Origin: VAZQ01 sp963702695
GTDB taxonomy: Bacteria; Pseudomonadota; Alphaproteobacteria; Rhizobiales; Xanthobacteraceae
Reading direction: 5' to 3'
NCBI GenBank assembly: GCA_963702695.1
Contig: CAVPDS010000004.1
Span: forward strand, 24,723 to 88,722
DNA: 64,000 nucleotides
This document shows positions 1 to 8,951 of this stretch, piece after piece (position 1 is the stretch's first letter; every line of letters starts with the position of its first letter). Made by a program: the position numbers and the translations under genes. Below the pieces are notes generated by a model. It searched no databases, was not told the DNA's origin, and was given only the letters and a program-made list of their open reading frames with translations.

Positions 1-1
1 G

Positions 2-697
2 GAGTCGGTCAAGCAGGTCGCGGTCGCGGACCGGATCGTACTCGCCAAGACCGACCTCCTCGATCCGGCGTCCGGGGAAGCCGCGCGGGATCGTATCATC
101 GAGCGTCTGCGTGCGCTCAATCCGGCGGCGGCCATCCTCGATGCAGCGGCCGGGGAAGCCACGCCGGACCGCCTGCTCGGCTGCGGCCTGTTCGATCCCG
201 AGCGCAAAACCCCCGATGTGCGGCGCTGGCTGGCCGAGGAAGCCTACGCTCAGCCTGCCGCCAGCCACGGTCATCACCACGGCCACGATCCCCGCCACGC
301 GCACGACCCCAATCGCCATGACGAGCGCATTCGCGCCTTCACGCTCGCCACCGACGAGCCAATTCCGGGCGCAGCCTTCGAGATGTTCATCGACCTCGTG
401 CGCTCCCTGCACGGGCCGAAGCTGTTGCGTCTCAAGGGGATCGTGAAGATCGCCGAAAGCCCCGGAGAGCCGCTGGTCATCCACGGCGTCCAGCACGTGA
501 TGCACCCGGCGGTGCGGCTTGAAGGCTGGCCCGACGGCGACGAGCGCACCCGCATCGTGCTGATCACCCGCGATCTCGACCCGGCGGTCGTCACCCGGCT
601 GTTCGACGCCTTCCTCGGCCGCGCCGCGGCCGACCAGCCCGACCGCGCGGCGCTCCTCGACAATCCGCTGATTCCGTTCGGCGGCGCTGACCACTGA
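2..697 (+). CDS. CobW/COG0523-family GTP-binding protein, C-terminal part (5' end outside window)
   Basis: The frame is open from base 2 to the TGA at 695-697, giving about 231 residues. Near the start is AKTDLL, which matches the G4 (N/TKxD) nucleotide-specificity motif of CobW-type G3E GTPases. A histidine-rich linker follows (HGHHHGHDPRHAHD), typical of metal-handling COG0523 proteins, and then a CobW C-terminal domain (FEMFIDLVRSLHGPKLLRLKG...). Family members act as metallochaperones or metal-insertion GTPases in the cytoplasm. The metal (Zn, Co or Ni) cannot be told from this part. The Walker A and switch regions lie to the left of the window, so the catalytic half is unseen. Confidence 0.88.
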   Translation, partial: ESVKQVAVADRIVLAKTDLLDPASGEAARDRIIERLRALNPAAAILDAAAGEATPDRLLGCGLFDPERKTPDVRRWLAEEAYAQPAASHGHHHGHDPRHAHDPNRHDERIRAFTLATDEPIPGAAFEMFIDLVRSLHGPKLLRLKGIVKIAESPGEPLVIHGVQHVMHPAVRLEGWPDGDERTRIVLITRDLDPAVVTRLFDAFLGRAAADQPDRAALLDNPLIPFGGADH

Positions 698-806
698 CGG
701 GACGTTTACCTGGCCCTGCTATCATGGGCGGCCGACCGATGCCCTCCTCCGCAAGCGGGTGAGAGTTGGGAGGAGGAGTCGCGCGGGCGACGCGACAGGG
801 ATCGCG

Positions 807-2603
807 ATGGGGTTTTTCGAACAATTCAGGGGCGACCTGATCTGCCTGCGGGGTGCCTTGCGCACCCTGAAAGCGACGACGCCGATCGCCAAGCACCCGA
901 ACCGCGTCTTCCCGCTGATCATCGAAGAGCTGGCCGATCGCCATGGCGACGCGCCGGCGCTGCTGTCCGACCGGGAGCGATTCACCTATCGCGAGCTCGC
1001 CGCCCGCGCCAACCGCTATGCGCGGTGGGCGCTCGCCCAGCGCCTTGCCAAGGGCGACACCATCTGCCTGATCATGCCGAACCGGCCCGAATATCTCGCG
1101 TTCTGGCTCGGGGTGACGAGCGTCGGCGGCGTGGTCGCGCTCATCAATACCAACCTGACCGGCGTGTCGCTCGCCCATTGCATCAACGTGGTCCATCCCA
1201 CGCACGTTGTCGTCGCGGCCGAACTGCTCGAGGCGTTCGAGACCGCTCGTCCGCAGGTCACCGGCAATCCGAAGGTCTGGCTGCACGGCGGCGACAGCGG
1301 CCATCCGCGCATCGACCTGGTTGTCGACAGCTTTTCCGGCGATCCGCTGGCCGGCTCCGAGCGGCTCAAGCTCTCGATCGAGGACCGCGCTCTCTACATC
1401 TACACATCCGGCACGACCGGCCTGCCCAAGGCCGCCAACATGAACCACTACCGGGTGATGCTTGCTGCATTCGGGTTCTCCGGCGTAATGGCAACGCGGA
1501 CCAAGGACCGGATGTACGATTGCCTGCCGATGTACCACACCGCCGGCGGGCTGGTGGCGACCGGCGCGCTGCTGGCCAGGGGCGGCTCGGTGGTGATCCG
1601 CGAGCGATTTTCCGCGCGCGAATTCTGGGACGACATCGTGCGCTGGGATTGCACGCTGGTGCAGTATATCGGCGAATTGTGCCGCTATCTCATCAACTCA
1701 GCCCCGCATCCCAAGGAGACGGCGCATCATCTGCGGCTCGCCTGCGGCAATGGACTGCGCCTCGACGTGTGGGGGGAATTCCAGCGGCGTTTCAAGATTC
1801 CGCACATCCTCGAATTCTATGCCGCGACCGAAGGCAACGTGACGCTGTTCAATTTCGAGGGCAAGGAGGGCGCGGTCGGACGCCTGCCGTGGTTCCTGGC
1901 CGGCCGTTTCCCGGTCAAGGTCGTGAAGTTCGATGTCGAAGCTCAGCAACCCGTGCGTGACGCGCAAGGCTTCTGCATCGAATGCGCCGCGGACGAACCG
2001 GGCGAGGTGATCGGCAAGATCATCAAGGACGCGGAGAAACCCAGCGCGCGCTTCGAGGGCTACGCCACGCAGGCGGAGACCGACAAGAAGATCCTGCACG
2101 ACGTTGTCGAGAAGGGCGACGCCTGGTTCCGGACTGGCGACCTGATGCGCAAGGACGCCAACGGTTACTTCTATTTTGTCGATCGCATCGGTGACACCTT
2201 CCGCTGGAAGGGCGAGAACGTCTCCACCACCGAGGTCGAGGGCGCGATCGGCCAGGTCGACGGCATTCACGAAACCAATGTCTACGGCGTGCATGTTCCC
2301 GGCCATGACGGGCGCGCCGGGATGGCCGCGGTGGTCGGCGGCACCGAGATCGACCTGGCGGCGCTGCGCGCTCATCTGGCGGAGCGCTTGCCGGAGTATG
2401 CGCGGCCGCTGTTCCTGCGGGTGCGCCAGGCGATCGAAGTCACCGGAACATTCAAGACGAAGAAAGTCGACCTGGTGACGCAAGGCTTCGACCCCGCAAT
2501 CATCAGCGACCCGCTCTATTTCAACGATCCCTCCGCCGAAGCCTTCGTTCCCCTCGACGCCGCGCTCTACGCCAAGATCAAAGCGGGACAGACGCGGCTA
2601 TGA
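807..2603 (+). CDS. Long-chain acyl-CoA synthetase, FATP/FadD-like (ANL superfamily)
   Basis: The 598-residue protein activates a fatty acid to acyl-AMP and then acyl-CoA. The P-loop motif YIYTSGTTGLPKAA is clear, and further ANL motifs include FYAATEGN, a TGD motif (WFRTGDLM) and the hinge region FVDRIGDTFRWKGENVSTTEVE. The last is typical of the very-long-chain / FATP branch, whose members are about 600 residues. I chose the ATG at 807 (MGFFEQFRGD); the frame is open further upstream to 759 but has no better start there. The stop overlaps the start of the next gene (ATGA at 2600-2603), so the two were probably cotranslated. Chain-length preference cannot be read from sequence. Confidence 0.9.
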   Translation: MGFFEQFRGDLICLRGALRTLKATTPIAKHPNRVFPLIIEELADRHGDAPALLSDRERFTYRELAARANRYARWALAQRLAKGDTICLIMPNRPEYLAFWLGVTSVGGVVALINTNLTGVSLAHCINVVHPTHVVVAAELLEAFETARPQVTGNPKVWLHGGDSGHPRIDLVVDSFSGDPLAGSERLKLSIEDRALYIYTSGTTGLPKAANMNHYRVMLAAFGFSGVMATRTKDRMYDCLPMYHTAGGLVATGALLARGGSVVIRERFSAREFWDDIVRWDCTLVQYIGELCRYLINSAPHPKETAHHLRLACGNGLRLDVWGEFQRRFKIPHILEFYAATEGNVTLFNFEGKEGAVGRLPWFLAGRFPVKVVKFDVEAQQPVRDAQGFCIECAADEPGEVIGKIIKDAEKPSARFEGYATQAETDKKILHDVVEKGDAWFRTGDLMRKDANGYFYFVDRIGDTFRWKGENVSTTEVEGAIGQVDGIHETNVYGVHVPGHDGRAGMAAVVGGTEIDLAALRAHLAERLPEYARPLFLRVRQAIEVTGTFKTKKVDLVTQGFDPAIISDPLYFNDPSAEAFVPLDAALYAKIKAGQTRL

Positions 2604-3163
2604 GCAGCGGCGATGCGAAGGCGCTGCCCGGGCCGGGCGATGTGCTCGCATTCCGGCGCGCGGCCGGGCCGAAGCGATGGTTCAAGAAGGACACCGCGTT
2701 CGATTCCGAGGTCGCGACACGCTTCTCCGCGCTGCATCGAGCCGCCGCGGCCGGCCAGCTTGCCGCCTGAGAGGAGACGCCGGAATCAGCGCTCGCGCTG
2801 GCCATCACGCGCGATCAGTTCCCGCGCAACATGTTCCGCAATGCGCCGCAGGCTTTCGCCGCCGATCCGCTCGCGCGCGCCGTCGCCAGCCGCGCGATCG
2901 CGTGCGGGTTCGACCGGCAGGTGCCAAAAGGCGAGCACCAGTTCTTCTATCTTCCGCTCATGCACTCGGAGGCGCTCGCCGATCAGGAGCGCTGCGTTGC
3001 GCTCACGCGCGCGACCGGCGACGACAATTCCATCAGATATGCGCAGATGCACGCCGACATCATCCGCAGGTTTGGCCGCTTCCCCCAGCGCAACGGGATC
3101 CTCGGCCGCGCCACCACGCCCGAGGAGCAGGCTTTCCTCGACGCCGGCGGCTTCACCGGGTAG
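2600..3163 (+). pseudogene. DUF924 family protein interrupted by an in-frame TGA
   Basis: Translation from the ATG at 2600 gives a DUF924-like N-terminus (GPKRWFKKDTAFDSEVATRF). It stops at TGA 2768-2770 after 56 codons, then continues in the same frame through DQFPRNMFRNAPQAF, VPKGEHQFFYLPLMHSE and FGRFPQRNGILGR, all strong family motifs, to the TAG at 3161-3163. The TGA falls where family members usually have a tryptophan just before the ETPE...LDQFPRN segment, so a TGG to TGA change is the simplest explanation. DUF924 proteins are small alpha-helical proteins of unknown function, about 180-190 residues. Without the stop this one would be 187. It could be a true nonsense mutation or a sequencing error; a short restart at ATG 2831 is unlikely to be functional. 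Confidence 0.8.
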
Positions 3164-3171
3164 CCCCGGAC

Positions 3172-3252
3172 ACTCCATCTTGGCCGGGCGTGTCGACAAA
3201 AAATCACGGCGTCACTCTGGGCGCCGGCCTTCGGCCGGCCCGGAATGACAGG
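3172..3252. repeat. Dispersed intergenic palindromic repeat
   Basis: The segment contains a strong hairpin (GCCGGCC, loop TTC, GGCCGGC at 3223-3239) bounded by GTCACTCTGG and CCGGAATGAC. This is the form of the short palindromic repeats scattered between genes in bradyrhizobia and relatives. It sits between the DUF924 remnant and the ABC operon. No run of T follows, so it is not a classical terminator. Confidence 0.55.
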
Positions 3253-3368
3253 GAACCATTTTTCAGCAGGCCTCCTAGGCGTGGATGGCGCGATTGGGCT
3301 AGCATCCTTTCCAGCATTTGATCGACATCGAAGTCGGCGGCCGCCAACGGCGGCACCAAGGAGGTCCC

Positions 3369-4460
3369 ATGTTGAAATTCCTTCAGGCCGCAGTCGCCAC
3401 GGCTGCGCTCGCCATCGCCGCAGGTGCGCAGGCGCAGGTGCCGCCGGGTTATCCGGCCGACTACGCCCAGATCATCGACGCCGCGAAAAAGGAAGGCCGC
3501 GTCGTCGTCTACGCGACCACCGACGCGGTCGCCGCGAACCCACTCATCCGGGACTTTCAGGCCGAATTCCCGGGCATTCAGGTCGATTATTCCGACCTCA
3601 ACTCGACCGAGCTCTACAACCGGTTCATTGCCGAAGTCGCGGCCGGCTCGACCGGCGACGTGATGTGGTCGTCGGCCATGGATCTGCAGGTGAAGCTCGC
3701 TTCCGAAGGTAACGCAGCCACCTATGCGTCGCCGGAAATCCCGGGCCTGCCGAAATGGGCGGTGTGGGAGAACAAGGCCTACGGCACTACCTATGAGCCC
3801 ATCACCTTCGTCTACAACAAGCGCTTGGTCCCGGCGGCCGACGTGCCCAACGACCATACCGCGCTGCTCAAGCTGCTGACCGCCAAGCCGGATGCCTACA
3901 AGAGCAAGGTGACGGCCTACGATCCGGAGAAATCCGGCGTCGGCTATCTGTTCGTGAACGAGGACGCGAAGAACTTCCCCCAGGCCTTTGACCTGTTCCG
4001 CGCCTTCGGCAAGGTCAACATCAAGCTCTACACCTCCGCCGGCGCCATGATCGAGCGCGTGACCTCGGGCGAGCACACCATCGCCTATGGCATTTTCGGC
4101 TCGTATGCGCTCGGCCGCTCCAAGAAGGTGCCGAACCTCGGCATCGTGATGCCGAAGGACTACACGCTCGTCGCCTCGCGCGTCGCCTTCATCTCGTCGA
4201 AGGCGAAGAACCCGAACGCGGCCAAGCTATTCCTCGATTATCTCCTGTCGAAGCGGGCGCAGACCATCGTCGCCAACCAGGCCGAGCTCTATTCGCTGCG
4301 CGACGACGTGGTGGGCGAAGCGACCGTGAAGAAGGTCGCGGAACTGGTAGGCGACAAGGCGCGCCCGATCCCGATCGGACCGGAGCTGCTCACCAATCTC
4401 GACGAAGGGAAGCGCCTCGACTTCCTCAAGCGGTGGCAAGCTGCGATGAAGGGGCAGTGA
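3369..4460 (+). CDS. ABC transporter substrate-binding protein, iron(III)-type (extracellular family 1)
   Basis: The 363-residue protein starts with a clear Sec signal (MLKFLQAAVATAALAIAAGAQAQ). The ATG at 3369 follows a strong AAGGAGG at 3358-3364, which fixes the start. The mature part (IIDAAKKEGRVVVYATTD..., LYNRFIAEVAAGSTGDVMWSSAMD..., DPEKSGVGYLFVNED) matches binding proteins of the FbpA/AfuA ferric group and related family-1 proteins. It would capture ferric iron or a similar ligand in the periplasm for the permease and ATPase encoded just downstream. The ligand is inferred from family only; thiamine-, phosphonate- or 2-aminoethylphosphonate-type binding proteins look similar. Confidence 0.88.
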   Translation: MLKFLQAAVATAALAIAAGAQAQVPPGYPADYAQIIDAAKKEGRVVVYATTDAVAANPLIRDFQAEFPGIQVDYSDLNSTELYNRFIAEVAAGSTGDVMWSSAMDLQVKLASEGNAATYASPEIPGLPKWAVWENKAYGTTYEPITFVYNKRLVPAADVPNDHTALLKLLTAKPDAYKSKVTAYDPEKSGVGYLFVNEDAKNFPQAFDLFRAFGKVNIKLYTSAGAMIERVTSGEHTIAYGIFGSYALGRSKKVPNLGIVMPKDYTLVASRVAFISSKAKNPNAAKLFLDYLLSKRAQTIVANQAELYSLRDDVVGEATVKKVAELVGDKARPIPIGPELLTNLDEGKRLDFLKRWQAAMKGQ

Positions 4461-4489
4461 TGGCGAAGTGTTTCGCCGTCTGAGCCCGT

Positions 4490-4583
4490 TCGTCATGCCC
4501 GGGCTTGTCCCGGGTATCCCGATAGAAACGGCACGGCCGTAGCTTTTTTTAATCGAGATGGTCGGAGCAAGCCCGGCCATGAG
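4490..4583. repeat. Inverted-pair intergenic repeat between binding protein and permease
   Basis: A left arm around 4493-4515 (TGCCCGGGCTTGTCCCGGG) and a right arm around 4556-4583 (GGTCGGAGCAAGCCCGGCCATGA) are variants of one dispersed element in opposite orientation. Read on the minus strand, the right arm is the familiar TCATGGCCGGGCTTG... repeat of Bradyrhizobiaceae. The right arm overlaps the most likely permease start codon. Confidence 0.6.
4528..4550 (+). terminator. Weak intrinsic terminator or attenuator after the binding protein gene
   Basis: A short stem (ACGGC / GCCGT, loop ACG, 4528-4540) is followed after AGC by seven T residues at 4544-4550. Partial terminators between the binding protein and the membrane components are common in ABC operons and keep binding protein in excess. 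The stem is only 5 bp, so it would be leaky. Confidence 0.4.
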
Positions 4584-6342
4584 CACGCGCAGGCTGGGCG
4601 TTGTGGCAACCGCGTTGATCTACCTTTGGGTGACCCTCGGCGTCGTCGCCGTCATGGCGATCGCGCTCTCGATTCCCTTCAAGTATTTCCGCTTCCTCGT
4701 CATCGGCATCACGGCGGTCATGGTGCTCGCGCCGCTGTCGCTGGTGTTCTACCAGAGCTTCCTCACCGCGCCATTCTTCCAGGCCGGTGCGCGCCTGTCG
4801 TTCGGCGCCTATGATTTCGTGTTCAAGGACCCGGACTTCTGGACCGCGTTCGGCACCACGCTGGCCCTGGCCGCCGGCATGACACTGATCGCGGTGCCGA
4901 TCGGCGCCGTGCTCGCCTTCCTGATGGTGCGCACCAACGTCCCCGGCCGCCAATGGCTCGAGGCCATGATCCTGATCCCGATCTTCGTCTCCGCGGTGGT
5001 GATCGCCTTCGGCTATGTGGTCGCGCTCGGCCCGGTCGGCTTCCTCACCATCCCCGTGCGCGGACTGATTGGCTTCGATCTCTGGAACCTGTATTCCTTC
5101 CCCTCGCTCATCATCATCGCCGGCCTGACCCATGTGCCGCATGTCTATCTCTACACCGCGGCGGCGCTGCGCGGGCTCGGCAGCGATGTCGAGGAAGCCG
5201 CCCGCGTCAGCGGCGCGAACCCGTTCAAGGTCGCGATCGACGTGAGCCTGCCGATGGTGCTGCCGGCGATCCTGTTCGCCGGCGTGCTGGTGTTCTTCCT
5301 CGGCTTCGAGCTGTTCGGCCTGCCGCTGGTGCTCGGTGACCCGCAGGGACTGCTCGTGCTCTCGACCTATCTGTTCAAGCTCACCAACAAGCTCGGCGTC
5401 CCCTCCTATCAGCTCATGGCCGTCGTCGTGGTGACGATCGTCGCCACCACCGCGCCGCTCGTCTACATGCAGCGGCACCTGCTGCGGCAGGCGCAGCGAT
5501 TCATTTCGGTGCGCGGCAAGGGGCTGCGCGCCGCGCCGCTCAAGCTCGGCTCCTGGCGCTGGGCGGCGTTCCTGCTCATCCTGCTGTGGTTCACGGTCAC
5601 CGTGGTCGTGCCGCTCGCCGGCATCACGCTGCGCTCGTTCGTCGAGACCTGGGGCGAGGGAATTTCGCTCTCCGAGGTGCTCACCCTCGACCATTACCGC
5701 GAGCTGATCGAATATCCGAACGTCGTGCGCGGCATGATCAACACCTTCGCGATCGGGCTGATCGGCGGCGCCTTCGCTGTCGTGTTCTACACGGCGGTCG
5801 CGCTCGCTGTGCACCGCTGGCAGTCCGGCTGGACCCGCGTCGTCGACTATCTCGTGCTCGTTCCGCGCGCGATGCCGGGCATCGTCGCCGGCCTCGCGAT
5901 GCTGTGGATCTTCCTGTTCGTGCGGCCGCTGACGCCCTTCCGCGACACCATGGTCTCGATCTGGCTCGCCTACACCATCGTGTGGCTCGCCTACGGGATG
6001 CGGCTCGTTTCCGGCACGCTGCTGCAGGTCGGGCCGGAGCTGGAAGAAGCGGCGCGCACGATCGGCGCCAACGAATCGCGGGTGAAGCGCGACGTCACCA
6101 TTCCCCTGATCAAATACGGCATGCTGGCGAGCTGGCTGCTCGTCTTCCTCATCTTCGTGCGTGAATATTCGACCGGCATCTATCTGCTCGGTCCCGGCAC
6201 CGAGGTGATCGGCTCGCTGCTGGTCTCGCTGTGGGGCACCGGCGCGATCGATCTCGTGTCGGCGCTGTCGGTGGTCAACGTCGTCATGATCGGCGTCGGG
6301 CTTTTCGTCGCCATGCGTCTCGGAGTGCGTCTCCATGCCTGA
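4579..6342 (+). CDS. Iron-type ABC transporter permease, fused double permease domain
   Basis: The protein of about 587 residues has roughly 12 hydrophobic segments arranged as two homologous permease halves. Each half has an EAA-type loop that contacts the ATPase: DVEEAARVSGANPFKVAIDVSLPMVLPAI in the first and ELEEAARTIGANESRVKRDVTIPLIKYGM in the second. This is the FbpB/AfuB/SfuB layout. The start is uncertain: ATG 4579 gives MSTRRLGVVATALIYLW, while the in-frame ATG 4558 would add seven residues. Both lie in a dispersed repeat and neither has a strong Shine-Dalgarno. The stop overlaps the ATPase start by 8 bases, showing operon coupling. Confidence 0.88.
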   Translation: MSTRRLGVVATALIYLWVTLGVVAVMAIALSIPFKYFRFLVIGITAVMVLAPLSLVFYQSFLTAPFFQAGARLSFGAYDFVFKDPDFWTAFGTTLALAAGMTLIAVPIGAVLAFLMVRTNVPGRQWLEAMILIPIFVSAVVIAFGYVVALGPVGFLTIPVRGLIGFDLWNLYSFPSLIIIAGLTHVPHVYLYTAAALRGLGSDVEEAARVSGANPFKVAIDVSLPMVLPAILFAGVLVFFLGFELFGLPLVLGDPQGLLVLSTYLFKLTNKLGVPSYQLMAVVVVTIVATTAPLVYMQRHLLRQAQRFISVRGKGLRAAPLKLGSWRWAAFLLILLWFTVTVVVPLAGITLRSFVETWGEGISLSEVLTLDHYRELIEYPNVVRGMINTFAIGLIGGAFAVVFYTAVALAVHRWQSGWTRVVDYLVLVPRAMPGIVAGLAMLWIFLFVRPLTPFRDTMVSIWLAYTIVWLAYGMRLVSGTLLQVGPELEEAARTIGANESRVKRDVTIPLIKYGMLASWLLVFLIFVREYSTGIYLLGPGTEVIGSLLVSLWGTGAIDLVSALSVVNVVMIGVGLFVAMRLGVRLHA

Positions 6343-7390
6343 TCTGGTCATCAAGGATGTCGCGCTGCGGCTCGGCGACAACGAGATCCTGAAGGGGGTT
6401 TCGGCCACCATCGCGCCGGGCAAGGTCGTCGCCCTGCTCGGGCCTTCGGGCAGCGGCAAGACCACGCTCCTGCGCGCGGTCGCCGGGCTCGAAACGCCAC
6501 ACCGCGGCTCGATCGCGATCGGCGACAAGGTGTTCTTCGATGCCGGGCGCGGCATCGAGCTGCCGGCGGAGGCGCGCGGGCTCGGCCTGGTGTTCCAGTC
6601 CTACGCGCTGTGGCCGCATCGCACCGTGTTCGACAACGTCGCCTATGGTCTCAAGCTGCGGAAGGTCGCGACGGCCGAGATCAAGACCCGCGTCGAAAAA
6701 GTGTTGGCCCAGATCGGGCTCTCGCACCTCGCCGAGCGCTATCCGCATCAGTTGTCCGGCGGCCAGCAGCAGCGCGTCGCGCTGGCACGCGCGCTCGTAT
6801 ACGAGCCGGCGGTAATCCTGCTCGACGAGCCGCTGTCCAACCTCGACGCGAAACTGCGCGAGGAGGCGCGCGCGTGGCTGCGCCAGCTCATCGTTTCGCT
6901 CAACCTCTCGGCGCTCATCGTCACTCACGACCAGATCGAAGCGATGGCGATCGCCGATCGCATCACGCTGCTCAATGCCGGCGAGATCGAGCAGGAAGGC
7001 ACGCCGACCGAGCTCTACAAGGAGCCGAAGACGCTGTTCGCCGCCGAGTTCATGGGCAACAACAACCGGCTCGAAGGCACCCTCGTCAAAGCCGCCGACA
7101 ACAAAGCGACCCTCGATGTGCTGGGCACCAAGCTCGAAGGGATCGCACGCACGCAGGCCAGCCCGGGCCAGAAGGCGACCGGCGTCATCCGCATCGAGCA
7201 CGCGCGGCTCGGCGACGGGCCGGGTCCGAACCGGATCGCAATGCGTCTGTCGACGCAGATGTTTCTCGGCGAACGCTGGGAGCTCGTGTTCGTCAAGGAC
7301 GCGCTGACTGTGCGCGCCTATACGAACTCCGCGCAGAAGCCCCAGGATTATCACGTCGAGTTTCCGGCAGAATCGCTGTGGATTTTCTGA
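6335..7390 (+). CDS. ABC transporter ATP-binding protein, iron/spermidine/sulfate-type
   Basis: The 351-residue ATPase powers the importer encoded upstream. Walker A is LLGPSGSGKTTLLRAVAG (residues about 34-51). The Q-loop lies in LVFQSYALWPH, the signature is LSGGQQQRVALARAL, Walker B is VILLDEPLSNLDA and the H-loop is LIVTHDQIEAM. A C-terminal TOBE-like regulatory domain follows from about residue 235 (AAEFMGNNNRLEGTLV). The length fits the FbpC/PotA group. The 8-base overlap with the permease gene indicates a three-gene operon with the binding protein. Confidence 0.92.
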   Translation: MPDLVIKDVALRLGDNEILKGVSATIAPGKVVALLGPSGSGKTTLLRAVAGLETPHRGSIAIGDKVFFDAGRGIELPAEARGLGLVFQSYALWPHRTVFDNVAYGLKLRKVATAEIKTRVEKVLAQIGLSHLAERYPHQLSGGQQQRVALARALVYEPAVILLDEPLSNLDAKLREEARAWLRQLIVSLNLSALIVTHDQIEAMAIADRITLLNAGEIEQEGTPTELYKEPKTLFAAEFMGNNNRLEGTLVKAADNKATLDVLGTKLEGIARTQASPGQKATGVIRIEHARLGDGPGPNRIAMRLSTQMFLGERWELVFVKDALTVRAYTNSAQKPQDYHVEFPAESLWIF

Positions 7391-7552
7391 TTGATCCGAA
7401 GTGATGGTCTCTTATCAAATCGTCCCCGCGAAAGTGCATCGGCGCCAACTCTTGCCCGCATCCCGTGGGGATTCTGCCAGCGTCCGAACCAAATCTTAAC
7501 GCTTCCTTGCTAAGGCTGGCCGCCAGCATGCTGCAGTCATGGGCTGCGGCGG
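7391..7552. other. Intergenic gap between the ABC operon and the flippase gene
   Basis: This 162-base gap holds a degenerate copy of the dispersed repeat (CGTCCCCGCGAAAGTGC near 7420) and no convincing gene. A promoter for the flippase and acetyltransferase genes is likely here but I cannot place it. Confidence 0.4.
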
Positions 7553-8950
7553 GTGGAGGCATTTTTGGCGCTGACTGGTTCCGAGCAAGCACCGCGCCTG
7601 TCCGCGCGTCCGTCGCTGCTGGGCCTTTGGCGGCGCCTCAGGGTCCGGCTCGGCGACGCCGAGGACCTGCTGCTGCAGCGCCTCGCCGGCACCGTCTTCC
7701 TCATCCGCGCGGTGAGCGCCGCGCTGGCCTTCGTGTCGCAGGTGCTGCTCGCGCGCTGGATGGGCAGCTTCGATTTCGGCATCTACGTCTACGTCTGGAC
7801 CTGGGTGCTGCTGCTGGGGCAGCCGCTCGACCTCGGTCTCTCGACCTCGGCGCAACGCTTCATTCCCGAATATCGCGAGCGCGGCCTGCTCGCGCTGCTG
7901 CGCGGCTTCGTGTCGGGCAGCCGCTGGCTGGCGGTCGGTCTCGCCGTGCTGGTCGCGGCGCTGTGCGCCGGCGGCATCAAGCTGATCGAGCCGTGGCTCG
8001 ACGACTTCATGGTGATCCCGCTCTATCTCGCCTGCGTGATGCTGCCGGCCTATGCGCTCGCCAGCGTGCAGGATGGCATCGCTCGCAGCTACGATTGGAT
8101 CGGGCTGGCGATGGTGCCGACCTACATCGTGCGCCAGCTCGTGCTCACGGTGCTGATGGCGGCGGCGTATTTCGCGCACCTGCCGATGACCGCCGTGACT
8201 GCGATGATCGCCGCCGGGCTGTCGTACTGGCTGCCGACGCTGGCGCAGCTCTGGCTCATGAACGGCCGGCTCGCCCGGTGCATCGCGCCAGGACCCAAGG
8301 CGCACGCTTTCAGAGTCTGGTTCCTGACCTCGCTGCCGATCCTTCTGGTCGAAGGCTTCTACCTCCTGCTCACCTACACCGACATCCTGGTGCTGCAACT
8401 GTTCCGTCCGCCCAATGAAGTCGCGGTCTACTATGCGGCGGCCAAGACGCTCGCGCTCGTCTCATTCATCTATTACGCCATCTCGGCGACGACCGCGCAC
8501 CGCTTCAGCTTCTATCACGTCGCCGGCGACCGCGAAGGCTTGTCTGCCTTCGTTGCGCAGGCCGTGAGATGGACGTTCTGGCCATCGCTCGTGGCGACGG
8601 CGCTGTTGCTCGCGGTCGGCAAGCCGCTGCTGTCGCTGTTCGGCCCGCAGTTCACCGACGGCTATCAGTTGATGCTCATCCTGTCGCTCGGCCTGCTGGC
8701 GCGCGCCGCGATCGGACCGATCGAGCGGCTGCTCAGCATGCTGGGCGAACAGCGGGCCTGCGCGATCGTCTATGGCGGCGCCTTCGTGCTCAACATCGGC
8801 CTTTGCCTCATCCTGATTCCGATTTTCGGTTCCGCCGGAGCGGCGATCGCGACCACCACGGCGCTGGTGATCGAGACCGCTATCCTTTTCTTCGTCACCA
8901 AGCAGCGGCTGGGCTTCCACGTCTTCGTCTGGCGTCGCGCGGAGCGCTGA
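7553..8950 (+). CDS. Polysaccharide/oligosaccharide flippase (Wzx/MOP superfamily)
   Basis: The protein of about 465 residues is an integral membrane protein with 12-14 predicted helices, for example VFLIRAVSAALAFVSQVLLA and FDFGIYVYVWTWVLLLGQPL. The N-terminal pattern (MGSFDFGIYVYVWTWV...LDLGLSTSAQRFIPEY) is typical of Wzx-type exporters that flip lipid-linked glycans across the inner membrane. The start is a GTG at 7553 (or TTG at 7565); no ATG fits. The next gene begins one base after its stop and encodes a CelD-like acetyltransferase, so the pair likely serves export and modification of a surface polysaccharide. No glycosyltransferases are nearby. Confidence 0.82.
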   Translation: MEAFLALTGSEQAPRLSARPSLLGLWRRLRVRLGDAEDLLLQRLAGTVFLIRAVSAALAFVSQVLLARWMGSFDFGIYVYVWTWVLLLGQPLDLGLSTSAQRFIPEYRERGLLALLRGFVSGSRWLAVGLAVLVAALCAGGIKLIEPWLDDFMVIPLYLACVMLPAYALASVQDGIARSYDWIGLAMVPTYIVRQLVLTVLMAAAYFAHLPMTAVTAMIAAGLSYWLPTLAQLWLMNGRLARCIAPGPKAHAFRVWFLTSLPILLVEGFYLLLTYTDILVLQLFRPPNEVAVYYAAAKTLALVSFIYYAISATTAHRFSFYHVAGDREGLSAFVAQAVRWTFWPSLVATALLLAVGKPLLSLFGPQFTDGYQLMLILSLGLLARAAIGPIERLLSMLGEQRACAIVYGGAFVLNIGLCLILIPIFGSAGAAIATTTALVIETAILFFVTKQRLGFHVFVWRRAER

Positions 8951-8951
8951 C

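Noticed and set aside
591..1538. 315-codon minus-strand open frame
   Set aside because: It overlaps the acyl-CoA synthetase, whose motifs are unmistakable on the other strand.
2768..2770. TGA read as tryptophan or selenocysteine (recoding)
   Set aside because: TGA is used as a normal stop elsewhere in the window, including the gene directly upstream, and no SECIS-like hairpin follows; nonsense mutation or error is simpler.
4549..6555. 668-codon minus-strand open frame
   Set aside because: It is the antisense shadow of the ABC permease; translation is repetitive His/Asp/Arg-rich text typical of such shadows.
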